Shown here piece by piece: positions 11,518 through 21,649 of a stretch of 64,000 bases of DNA. The notes below the pieces were generated by a model that was given only the letters and a program-made list of their open reading frames with translations, searched no databases and had not been told where the DNA came from. Origin of the DNA: Tipula vernalis (taxonomy: Eukaryota; Arthropoda; Insecta; Diptera; Tipulidae); NCBI GenBank assembly GCA_958295665.1, contig OY282560.1, forward strand, positions 262,556,641 through 262,620,640, given 5' to 3'. The translations under genes and the position numbers were made by a program. Numbering within the stretch: position 1 is the stretch's first letter; the number at the start of each line of letters is the position of its first letter.

Positions 11518-12660
11518 ATGAGTGTACGACCAAGCATCATAGCAGGATCTCCCGGACTCCCGGGCCCATGCCGTATACCCGTTCACATATAACAAAACCG
11601 AAGGATTGGATAGGATTATTAGTTGGGACAGACTCGACCCGGTTACAGACACCAATGCGATAGATAGTTAGTAAATTATTAGTACAATATATAATAAATA
11701 GGTTAGCACAAGACAGCACAATCTAACTACATTATTAGATGATTATTTCTCTGGAATCCAGGGCCGGATACTCAGGACTCCCTAAATCCTAAATCTAAAA
11801 CAGGGCTTAAAAAAATATTAATTATTAATGTTGTAATTTCATCCTTGTCCGTCTTTCATTAATTTACCTGATAAAATATTTAATAAAACTTTAAAATAAC
11901 AGCGCTTATTTCCTTATTAATTGTCCTTTATATCCAATTAAAAATTATTACTTACTGCAACAAGAATTAACATAAACATTAAACCGTTTAAACATAAAAT
12001 TTTACTTAAAACTAATCAGAAATTTCCTACCGATTAAGAAAAGAAAATATATAATTATGAATTCAATTATTTTATAAAATTTATATAAAATGATTAACAT
12101 GATAATATTACAGCACCACAATACATAGATTTATTAATAATTCAATAAATCATTTGGGTACTATAAGTATATTAAGAATCAACAAATACAATTAACATAC
12201 AAATTCTCAGACGACTCTGAAAACTAAATTTAATTAATAAACATCATAATAACAAATTTTATTACTTAAATGAATAATTATTATAACCGGATCTTCAGTA
12301 TTCCCGAGCACACCTCGTACACCCATTTATCCATCCCCAGCCGAAGGATAAGAGTAAATTGTTAGTAATTATATAGTAAAAATAGTTAGCACAGGACAAC
12401 TCAATTTCTAAACTACAGCTTATTCACTACTTATTAATCCTGGAGGGTTGATTCAAACTAAAATTTAAATTTGAAATTCGGGATTAATTTTGATCCTTAG
12501 AATAATGATTAATTCTAGAACTATGTTTATTCTGAAAATTGGATTATTTATTAGTAAATTAAAAAAGAGATCCCTTTAAGTATTTTAAAACTAAATTAAT
12601 TAAAATATATTAATGGACAAAACAGAATATATTACACATTACAAAAAATTAACATTTTAT
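11518..12660 (-). repeat. Long repeat family, copy 2 (with an internal second head)
   Basis: Same head as copy 1, then a long AT-rich body. Within it, at about 12286-12400, a second degraded head occurs (GGATCTTCAGTATTCCCGAG, ACACCTCGTACACCC, CCGAAGGATAAGAG) that copy 3 lacks. The body ends near a block with AACAGAATATATTACACATT that is also present in copy 3 at about 13565. Confidence 0.75.
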
Positions 12661-13640
12661 TGATTGATTGATTGATTGATAGTGTACGGCCAAGCATTAT
12701 AGCAGGATCTCCCGGACTCCCAGGAACACACAGTACACCCATATACATATAACAAAACCGAAGGATAAGATAGGATTATTAGTTGGGCCAGACACGACCC
12801 GGTTACAGAGACCAAAGTGATCGATAGTTAGTAAATTATTAGTACAATATATAATAAATAGATTAGCACAAGACAGCATAATCTAACTATATTATTAGAT
12901 TATCATTTCTCTGAAATCCAGGGCCGGATACTCAAGACTCCCTAAATTTAAATCGGGACTTAAAATTATTAATGTTGTAATTTGCCCTGTCCGCCGTTCA
13001 TTAATTTACCTGATAAAATATTTAAGAAAAATTTAAAATTACTAAGCTAAGATTACAAAAACCGCGCTTATTTCATTTTTCATGGTCCTTCTATATCTAA
13101 TTAATTAATTATTACGTACTGCAACATGAATTAAAATAAACGTTAACAACTATTTTAAACATAAAATTTTACTTAAAACTAATCAGAAATTTCCTACCGA
13201 TCAAGAAAAAGAGAATAAATAATTAAAAATTCAATCATTTTATAAAATTTATAATAAATAATTTAAAAATGATAATGTTATAGCACCACAACAGCCTAAA
13301 ATCATCAATAATTCAGTTAGTACTATAAGTAGTATATCAAGAATGAACAAATAAAATCAATATATAATTTCCCAGGCAATTCTGAAAACTAATTTTAATT
13401 AATAAATCACCATAATATTAAAGCTAATTCTGAATTTCAGGATTAATTTAATCTCCATATTAAAGATTGATTCTGGAACTATGATATATTCTGAAAATTG
13501 AATTACTTATTAGCAAATTAAGGAAGAGAAACCTTTGAATATTTTTAATCTAAATTAATTATTAATGAGCAAAACACAATATATTACATAGAAGAATTAC
13601 AAAAATTAATATTTTATGAAATTGCCTATGTAAACTCTCC
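12660..13640 (-). repeat. Long repeat family, copy 3
   Basis: Begins with TGATTGATTGATTGAT directly before the GTGTACGGCCAAGC head, like copy 1, and follows copy 2 block by block through the AACTAATCAGAAATTTCCTACC segment to the ACACAATATATTACAT block. The head-to-head distance between copies 2 and 3 is about 1.16 kb. Confidence 0.75.
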
Positions 13641-14130
13641 CACTTCTAAGCTAAAATTCCAAAAGAATGTTTAAAAATTTTAAATTGTTAAGTTATAATT
13701 TAAATTCACAGCACTTGTTCCATTAGTTACCATTCTCCTGTAAATAGTTAATTAATTGTTTACCTACTGCCACTAGATTTAAAAATAAAAGTTGAAAATT
13801 GATATTTAACCATACTATTAAATTTAAATTAATCGGCAATTTCCTACAAATCTAGAAAACGGAAATTAATAATGTAGAAATACATTATTTATTTATAAAA
13901 GTATATAATATAATTTAAACATTGATCATAATACTACGCAAAAAAGCCTAGAATATCAATAATTTATTTAAGTACTACATGTACTATATATAATATTTAC
14001 TAATAAAACACAATTAGAGTTTCCCAGGTATCCCTGAAAATTAAATTGCTTTACTACATAATTAATAGAAATTAACTTATATAAATTAGTTACTGATAAA
14101 TAAAATAAAATAGATAACACAAGAACAATA
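13640..14130 (-). repeat. Long repeat family, copy 4 (body only, diverged)
   Basis: Lacks the head but matches the bodies of copies 2 and 3: AGCTAAAATT, CAGCACTTGTTCCATTAG, CTACTGCCACTAG, CGGCAATTTCCTAC and a terminal TTTCCCAGGTATCCCTGAAAA block. More diverged than copies 2 and 3. Confidence 0.6.
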
Positions 14131-15520
14131 CATTTTCTACGCTACATAACTGCTGCTTGAAGTTTCTGGATGTTGAGCGAGAATTCACCAATATTTCTGT
14201 AGCTTGGAGACGATCTAACAATTATATATAATTATATATATTAAATATCAACTGGACCATCAGACAAAAATACCCGAACAAACTATGACACTTTGATATA
14301 ATTAAATTAAATTAAACTGACAAAAAGTATTGAAATATTTTCATCAATACCTCAAATAATTTTGCAATGCAATGCAGTTTACAATATCATATAAAAGGGA
14401 ATTTCCCTTATCCTAGATAACGTACGATGCTATTCATTTAATTAGTATAATATTTCAATCTATATACATAAATATTTATCGAAAGAGCAACATTAATATA
14501 AATTACAATTAAATACCAATAAAGTGATTGATTTTAGCAGAAGATAATTTTTGATAATTGCAACGACAAGAAACTTATCAAAATAAATCCCTACAATATG
14601 TAATATCAAACGGTAGCATCAGTTTCAAAAAAAGAAATTTATTGAAACCAAATCAACACAAATAAGCAACGTTGTAAACGCCCACGACTTTAACTAAGTC
14701 GACTGAGCGGTAATTTGCACGAGTAGCAAAATCAGCTACCCCAAAATCAGCTCCAATGATTAATCCCGGATGTCATCCAAATATTTAAGTGTGATAGTGT
14801 ACATATTCAATTGATTTGCTTCAACTTAGTCATTTTCACAACCCAAAAATAAAACTTATAAAATATTAGACTACCTAAATAAAAATCCAATTAGCATCAT
14901 TTACCAATTGAAGAGATCACCGCCACCAAAACTTGAACCTAATCAATAATTCAGAAATTTATCTCTTTATTAATAAATAAATACAAATATGTATATCCAA
15001 AATTTTAACTCAGTTCACGGACCTCATTCCCTGCCAAATCAAGCATGCAAAGTAAATAAAACAATAAATAATAAATAAATAAATAAATGCAATGAAAATT
15101 AACCCTTACTTTCTTAAAAATGTATCGATGTGTCATATACGTAATTATGACGATTATGTGTACATCCCACCATCTAAATTTCAATAAATCCATTAAGACA
15201 ACCATTAAACTCAAAAATCAAATCTTAACTTAATTTAAACAAACATTTCTAAATTCGCATTTCATTTATCTATTTATTTATTTATTTCGACAATTTATAA
15301 TTTATAATATTAATTAAATTAATTAGAAAACAATTTGATTCAGTATGTAATACCCTGTAAAAAAATTTATTAATCGTATCTAAATAAACCGTTCAAATGA
15401 ACTGTATAAGACAGCTCCCAATTCCAATTCGACTCAAACCAATTCGATTATACAAAGTATAAAAATCCTATTTGAGTCGAATATACAAATTCCACTGCGC
15501 TTACACAATACATGATTTCA
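14131..15520. other. AT-rich stretch, nothing recognised
   Basis: No motif-bearing frame. Simple (AAAT)n runs near 15070-15090 and (TTTA)n near 15270-15290. Confidence 0.5.
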
Positions 15521-15525
15521 ATAAT

Positions 15526-15779
15526 AGCTGTATTTTGTTGAGAAAAAATTAATTCGAATTATTTTGGAGTTATTTTTATCTCAACAGAACAAGCCGCGAA
15601 ATATTTTTTCGATTTAATTTTTATACATATTCTATGTTGGTATTTCTTCGGTTTTTCATTCAAGCAGTTACGTATTTTATTTGTTCGAGCTCGAATTAAA
15701 TAATTCAAATTTTTTGTTCGAATTATTTAATTCCTGTCACTTGCAATTGTTGTTGTAAATTTCTCAACAAAATACAGCT
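15526..15779. repeat. Small inverted-repeat element (possible MITE)
   Basis: A perfect 20 bp inverted pair at 15526-15545 and 15760-15779, starting AGCTGTATTTTGTTGAG, encloses 214 bp that itself contains inverted TTCGAATTATTT-like motifs. No target duplication is clear, so the call as a MITE is tentative. Confidence 0.55.
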
Positions 15780-15989
15780 AATATCATAGTTGTTTCGTGA
15801 GTACACAAAAACACAAAGAGATTAATCCACCTGCATTCAAGTAACAAAATCCTATATACTAAAACCAAAAACATACTAAAACCAAAAATATACTAAAACC
15901 ACCAACACACATTGACGATAAATATTTTCTACCATCTTTCATGTGCGTATTAGTAGGCCTTATAGTATATATAAACACACTTAAACTAT

Positions 15990-16390
15990 GTAACGCGAAA
16001 AATTCTCTTTTTGTTGTTGTTTGTGCGTCATAATACACAAACCAACAAAAAATATTACATTTCCTTAACAGAATCCGTGTAAAGAGCGAACAAGCAGCTG
16101 TACAACCATATTGTTGATCCTACCATATATGAATCAAGTTGTATGGATGTATTAGTGCCCATTTCACACCACAGTAAATTACTTGTGACTGCTGTATGAA
16201 AACCAACGTAAAGATTCTCTTTCTCGTTGTTGTTTGTACTTTATAATACAAAAACCAACAAAACCACGCACACTTCCTTCACAAAAATCGTGCAAAGAGA
16301 AAACGACACAGCTACATAGTACACAAACATATTTATGGCCCTTTTATATACTAAATTATAAGTATGTATTAGTGTCGTAAAAATAAAATA
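15990..16390. repeat. Diverged tandem duplication, period about 210 bp
   Basis: The blocks ATTCTCTTTTTGTTGTTG, AAACCAACAAAA, TTCCTTAACA and GTGTAAAGAG at 15997-16090 recur in the same order from 16209. Two copies only, well diverged. Confidence 0.6.
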
Positions 16391-16825
16391 TTATACCAAA
16401 TTTATTGCGACTTATTTTATATACCATAATTTAAAATTTATTTCAATACTATCTAAATATTAAACTTTAGTAATTAAAAATTGAAATTTGATTGTATTTA
16501 CAATCCACAAAATATCAAATCATGCACTTTTAATTTTCTATCTACAAAAATAAAAAAACGTTGCCTGACAAATGCATCCCGGTGGATTGCATTTTCCAAA
16601 ATTACACTTTAGTTAAATTATTTTCACTGCACATTACACTAAACTTGAATTTAATAGAATTAAATTTAAAATTAAAATGTATATACATATGTATATAAAG
16701 TATATACATACATATCAGTACATAAGAAACAAAAAATAAAAAGAAAAGAAAATTAAATTAAATTAAATTTTTGAAGAGGATAGAAAAAACACGTCTATCC
16801 TCTTTGAATGTTCGCACTCCCATCA

Positions 16826-16882
16826 AAAGAATAGTAAGCCGTTTGCGTTTTATTTAAAAAATCTTACTATTTCTTGATCACT
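16826..16882 (+). repeat. Right copy of 26 bp direct repeat and mariner 3' end
   Basis: 16826-16851 repeats 10791-10816. It is followed by ATTTAAAAAATCTTACTAT and TTTCTTGATCAC, which looks like the 3' untranslated end and inverted repeat of the mariner whose coding relic ends at 10790. Confidence 0.7.
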
Positions 16883-16899
16883 GTGTTATGCTGGTTTAA

Positions 16900-18020
16900 G
16901 GATTGAGTTGAACATTGAGTTGCAGGTTGAGGGAATGAGTTGTGGTTAATTAGAGGGTAAGTTAGGGTTTAGTGAGCGGTTGGCCAATTTTTTTATATAT
17001 TCTGGTATGAGGATTGAGCTAGGCGTTGAGTTGCAGTTGAGTCGAGCGTAGAGTTGGATTTCATTTGCGGGTTGAGTTGGGGTTGTGCTAGGGTTGAGTT
17101 GGGGTTGGATTAGGGTTAAGTGAGCAGTAGAACAATTTTTTATGAATACTGGTTTGAGTTAGGCCTTGTGTTTGCGGTTGAGCTAGGTTCCATTTGCGAT
17201 TAGTTTTTAAGACCATGTTGATTTGGGAGTTGAGTTAAGAGCTGGGTTGCATGTCGAGCCTACCTCGGTTTAATTGGGCTTGGCCTGGGGCTGAGTTAAG
17301 CTTGAGCTGGAATTGAATTGGAAATCAGTTGAGTAGGAGTCAGTGGTTCAGTTGGGAATTTATTTGGGGTTGTTTTGAGGATTGAGTTGGAAGTTAGCCT
17401 GATTTGTTTTGAATTTAGTTCATGTACGATTATAGTTTTTAAGTCGCTTTGATTTGATTATTGAGTTGTACGTCGAGCTTCAGTTTTGGATTTATTTGGA
17501 GAGAATTATGGGGAAGTTAGCTGGGAAGTTAGCATCAGTTGAGTTCATGTGGGCATGTATTTTTTTCTACCCATGTTGATTTGGGTATTGAGTAGGGCGT
17601 TGACATCAGGACAGAGTTTGTGGTCGAGCTGGTGTTCATTAGGATTGAGTTAGGGTTGAGTTGTGGTTTAATCAACCGTTTAGTTGGGGATTTATTTGGC
17701 GGTTCATTTCACCTTTGAGTTGCAAGTTAGCTGGAGTTGTTCATGTAACGCATTTAGTTTTTCGAACCTTGTTGATTTGAGGCGGGGGTTTAGTTGAGGT
17801 TTGACATGTTATGAAGAAGGGTATTGAGTTGGGATTGAGCGATGGGACTCAGTTGAAGATTTATTTGAGGGTTTACTCGGTGTAGATTGGATTAAGTTGA
17901 GTTCACTTACCCATGCAGTTTTCGAAACGTATTGATTTATGGCTTTAGTTGAACATTGAGTTTGGAGTTCAGGGTTAAGTTGGGATTGAGCTGAAGGTTG
18001 GGTTATGGTTGAATTTAGGA
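16900..18020. repeat. Degenerate GGTTGAGTT-type minisatellite, left part
   Basis: The plus strand is unusually G/T-rich for this window and dominated by variants of GGGTTGAGTTGG, GATTGAGTTAGG and TTGCGGTTGAG, spaced irregularly by 6-40 bp, with a longer recurring module containing CATGTTGATTTGGG. No coding sense; the minus-strand frame at 17809-18093 is a by-product. Confidence 0.8.
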
Positions 18021-18029
18021 TTATAGTGA
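18021..18029. repeat. Left 9 bp target-site duplication (TTATAGTGA)
   Basis: Identical to 19472-19480 and placed exactly at the outer ends of the palindromic element between them. Confidence 0.7.
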
Positions 18030-19471
18030 CTAGTGTGAAGTTTATGAAAAAATATAAAAACGTGTTAGTGTTAGTAAATGTAAAACCTAACAACAGCCGA
18101 ATAAAAAAAAAGGAATTAGAAAAACTAAACCCATTTTAGTAAATGGTAACACAGATCAGCGTATGCCATCATATAGTGTATGTTTAAAGGATGTTTTGGA
18201 TAAAACGAAATATTTGCGTGCCGTTTTAAACAGTTTAATGAATTTTCAAAAATACTCTATTCAAAAAAAAGTGAATGTGTGCTTTTGGTGGCCTTTGACA
18301 CGCCATCGTAGAAATGGCTACGCATATCTGAGTGTGCCATCGTATTGTATGTCCCTTCGGGGATGTGTTAGGTTATACGAAATAATTGCGCGACCCGTCA
18401 AACGGTTTTTATGAATTTTTTAAAATTACTCTACTCAAAAAAAGGTGAATGTGTGCGTTTGGTAGCCTTTGACACGCAATCGTAGAAATGGCTACGCGTT
18501 GTGTCATCGTATTGTTTGTCTCTTTGGGGATGTGTTAGGTTATACGAAATAATTGCGCGACCCGTCAAACGTTTTTCATGAATTTTTCAGAATTACTCTA
18601 CTCAAAAAAAAGATGAATATGTGCGTTTGGTAGCCTTTTACAGGCAATCGTAGAAATGGCTACGCGTATCTGAGTGTGCCATCGTATTGTATGTCCCTTT
18701 GGGGATGTATTAGGTCCATTTGACGGGTCGCGCAAATAATTCGTATGACCCAAAACATCTCCAAAGGTACATACAATACGATGGTATACTTAGATACGCG
18801 TAGCCATCTCTACGATAGCGTGTCAATGGTCATCATACGAACACTTTACCTTTTTTTAGTAGAGCATTTTGAAAAATTCATAAAAACCGTTTGACGGGTC
18901 GCGAAAATATTTCATATGACCCGAAATATCCCCAAAGGTACAAACAATACGATGATATACTCAGGTATGCGTAGCCATCTCTACGATTGCGTGTCAATGG
19001 CCGTCAAACGAACACCTTCACCTTTTTTTGAGTAGAGTAATTTTGAAAAATTCATAAAAACCGTTTGATGGGTCGCGCAAATATTTCATATGACCCAAAA
19101 CATCCCCAAAGGTACATACAATATGATGGCATACTCAGATACGCGTAGCCATCTCTATGATAGCGTGTCAATGGCCGTCAAAGGAACACTTTCACCTTTT
19201 TTTTAGTAGAGCAATTTTGAAAAATTCATAAAAACCGTTTGACGGGTCGCGCAAATATTTCATATGACCCAAAACATCCCTAAAGATACATACAATATGA
19301 TGGCATACTCAAATACGCGTAGCCATCTCTTCGATAGCGTGTCAATGGTCGTCAAACCCCTAGTTATTTTAATTATATGCTTAAACCGTTGTTAGGTTTT
19401 TTTTGTACAGCGTTACACTTTTACTAATACATTTACATATTTTGTCATTTGTCATAAACTTTACGTTAACG
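18030..19471. mobile_element. Foldback-like element made of inverted tandem repeats
   Basis: A 1,442 bp palindromic unit. Outer ends share AAGTTTATGA near the tips and, further in, TTAGTAAA and CCTAACAAC in inverted orientation. The left arm then holds about three and a half plus-strand copies of a 168-175 bp unit (anchor GAAATGGCTACGC at 18311, 18485, 18653); the right arm holds four inverted copies (anchor TAGCCATCTC at about 18801, 18972, 19146, 19320). The switch point is near 18715, with no spacer. It has no coding capacity. Long, internally tandem inverted repeats plus a 9 bp target duplication are what is known of Foldback/MuDR-related elements. It sits inside the minisatellite, which resumes on the same strand on the far side. 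Confidence 0.78.
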
Positions 19472-19480
19472 TTATAGTGA

Positions 19481-19790
19481 GGGTCGAGTTAGGGTGGAAT
19501 TGGGTGTGAGTTGAAGTTGAATTGCATTTCAGTGAGGGATTTGGTTGGGGATTAGTGAAGGTTAGTTGAGTTGATTTGATTTTAGTTCATATACGCTTAT
19601 AACTTTCGAATCTAGTTGATTTTGGGATTGAATTGGACGTTGTGTATAGAATTGAGTGAAGGGTTGAGATTTGGTTCGAGGTAAGTCAAGTTAAATTTGA
19701 GTTAGGTTGAGCTAGACTGCTTTAAGGTTGAGTATGGGGTTCAGTTTAAGAATTATTTAGGGGTTAAGGGTTGATTTGAACGTTGATCTG
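19481..19790. repeat. GGTTGAGTT-type minisatellite, right part
   Basis: Same strand and same motif as 16900-18020 (GGGTCGAGTTAGGG, GGGTTGAG, GGTTGAGTATGGGG), so the two parts were one array before the Foldback-like insertion. Confidence 0.8.
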
Positions 19791-19836
19791 TCGAAAAACT
19801 TTATTATTCCGCAATAAACCAAAATTATGTTAGAAC

Positions 19837-20190
19837 AACAATGTAATTACCGAGCAAACGACACAGTGGTTAAAGCTGCGGCGGTTGGATCGGGAGGTAC
19901 CGGGTTCGAATCCCTATAGGGGCGGGATGCAAAAGGGATTTTTCATCATCTGATTACGATCGGTGATGAAGATGAACACATCTATGACCCCCTGTTGAGA
20001 GTGCAGAATACATAGGCCAACCCACCTTTCATGTCAGCACTACAGGTTGGCATGAAGCAATGCAATGTGCAGGTGGTTTTCAAAGACGGATCTGTAGCCG
20101 CCCGTCCTCGATTTGGCTACTCCAGGCGTAAAGTAGGACGGTAAAAAATAAATCAAGAAATCAAACAAACAAACAAAAACAATGTAATTA
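19837..20190 (+). mobile_element. tRNA-derived SINE with 13 bp target duplication
   Basis: The 13 bp AACAATGTAATTA occurs at 19837-19849 and again at 20178-20190. The 328 bp between them begins with a tRNA-like head (A-box region CACAGTGGTTAAAGC near 19863; perfect B box GGTTCGAATCC at 19903-19913), continues into an unrelated body with CATCTGATTACGATCGGTG and TACTCCAGGCGTAAAG, and ends in an A-rich tail with CAAA repeats. This is the standard layout of an RNA polymerase III SINE. The head cannot close an acceptor stem, so it is not a tRNA gene. The intact duplication suggests a young insertion. Confidence 0.92.
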
Positions 20191-20635
20191 TCTGTATTAA
20201 GGTGATCCTTGTTGTGCTGAGCATTTTGTTTTAATTTTAACGTAAACTTATTCATAATTTAGCAAGACCTCGGCATCGTATGTTTAATTATTTTTAATAA
20301 TATTAAATTACACAAATCCCGAATTGGCAGATACATATGTACTTTATTTCTGGACTTGCTGATGGAAATACTGTACAAGCAAGGCACATTTATAGCGAGA
20401 GTATACTAAGAAACATTTGCTGATTCTATGTCAGAAGGTATATCGTAGGCGTCACTGTTTTGGTTAAACTCATCTTCTGCATCATTTTCATTGTCTAAAT
20501 CTGCATAATTGTTGTTCATCTCAATGAATATTGTGCAATGTCCACACCGCATATATAATTTGGCATGCCGCACCGGGATTATATATTGCAAAGTTCTATG
20601 TCTCAGCAAACACCGAAAATTACATTTTAGCACTC
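20191..20635. other. Unassigned stretch
   Basis: A 75-residue minus-strand frame at 20406-20633 has an acidic end (DLDNENDAEDEF) but no family I recognise. Nothing else supported. Confidence 0.4.
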
Positions 20636-20636
20636 C

Positions 20637-21050
20637 GAAACGACAGAAAGTTTCGTTAAATCTTCATCATTCAATGAAAAACGCTTTCCACGCAGAAAGG
20701 TTTTGAAGTTCGGGAACGGATGGAAGTCAGAGGGAGCCAGATCTGGCGAATAAGGTGGATGTTCCTACAATTCGCATTATAATTCCTCCAATTTGTCCGT
20801 TGCAAGGACACTCTGCAGGTAATTTTAAGTCTCACCCATAGTTTTATCCTTTCGAAAACGATCCAAATGTTGTTGAGAATGTCGGACTCAAAGTGGTTTT
20901 TGACTTGAATTAGTAAGTCGTCTGTCTTCAATAATGGTAGAAGCAGTTTTTGGGCGTCCAGAACGAGGATCATTTTAAAGATTTGTAAGAAACCACGGTT
21001 CAAGTGGAAACCCGGAATCACCGAAGAAAAAACTCGCTTGGTTATGCACA
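20637..21050 (-). pseudogene. mariner relic joined to a small Harbinger-like fragment
   Basis: Minus strand, from 20975 down: DPRSGRPKTAS (a mariner N-terminal linker motif), a deletion-ridden middle, then EHPPYSPDLAPSDFHPFPNF and FLRGKRFS followed by NDEDL, the mariner C-terminal block with the third catalytic Asp. Just upstream, at about 20985-21045, the minus strand reads FFFGDSGFPLEPWFLTNL, which resembles the second-Asp block of Harbinger transposases (GDSGYPL.PWL.TP) rather than mariner. The two pieces are adjacent but from different superfamilies. Confidence 0.7.
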
Positions 21051-21059
21051 GAGTTAAAA

Positions 21060-21645
21060 TTTTGAACACAATAAAAGGGAGTGGAAAACGAGCATTTGGT
21101 ATTTTTCAACAAACTTGCTTTTTACTTGTGCCTGTTCTAAAAGGATTTATTTAAATTTCGCGAAATCTTCCATAATATATTGAACGATAACCGCCCAATA
21201 AAACAAATCAAATTTGATACTTTTATTTTTGACAGGTATAACATAAAAAAAATGGGTTTATCCGACTCCTCGAACAACTCCTCTTTTCCCACGCAACATC
21301 CGTTATAGATCACCAAACCTACGAATTATACTTTACAAGCATTTTCCGTTATTTTGGGCAAAATCCTCAAAAGATATCACGGCTTTTATTAAATTTGGAC
21401 ACTCCTTCCCCAATATCACAATCGGTCACGACAATATAAAACTTCTACTCTCATACCACCAACTTCGAACTTTAACAATTTAATCTAGTTATACATTACT
21501 CAGTGCTTCAGTCTCGGACGGCGCATTGCTGTGAACCCACCGAATCCTATCTCCTTGAAACATAGCATTTCATTTTCTATAATAAATAACTAGTTCCTTT
21601 CCTGTTCAATGAAACCCAAATCATAATTTACTTCAAAATTAATTA
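21060..21645. other. Unassigned stretch
   Basis: No motif-bearing frame or repeat. Could include 5' sequence of the LINE relic that follows. Confidence 0.4.
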
Positions 21646-21649
21646 TTAA

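Larger units (their letters stand above)
10817..16825. mobile_element. 6.0 kb insertion within a mariner relic
   Basis: The segment lies between two identical 26 bp repeats that split a mariner C-terminus from its 3' inverted repeat. Its left edge is a GATT/TGAT tetranucleotide run followed by GTGAGTGTACGGCCAAG; on the minus strand this is a unique end followed by (CAAT)n, the look of a LINE or SINE 3' tail. The interior has no coding region; it holds long repeats, a pogo MITE and a small inverted-repeat element. It may therefore be one large non-coding insertion or an accumulation of several. Confidence 0.6.

Noticed and set aside
17809..18093. 94-residue minus-strand frame
   Set aside because: Ser/Gln/Asn-rich peptide is a translation of the minisatellite and has no independent support.
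18110..19360. CRISPR-like array
   Set aside because: Repeat units are ~172 bp, contiguous, without unique spacers, and switch strand in the middle. It is a eukaryotic Foldback-like element.
19850..19925. Possible tRNA gene on the plus strand
   Set aside because: Good B box, but no acceptor stem, and the unit has a SINE body, A-rich tail and a 13 bp target duplication.
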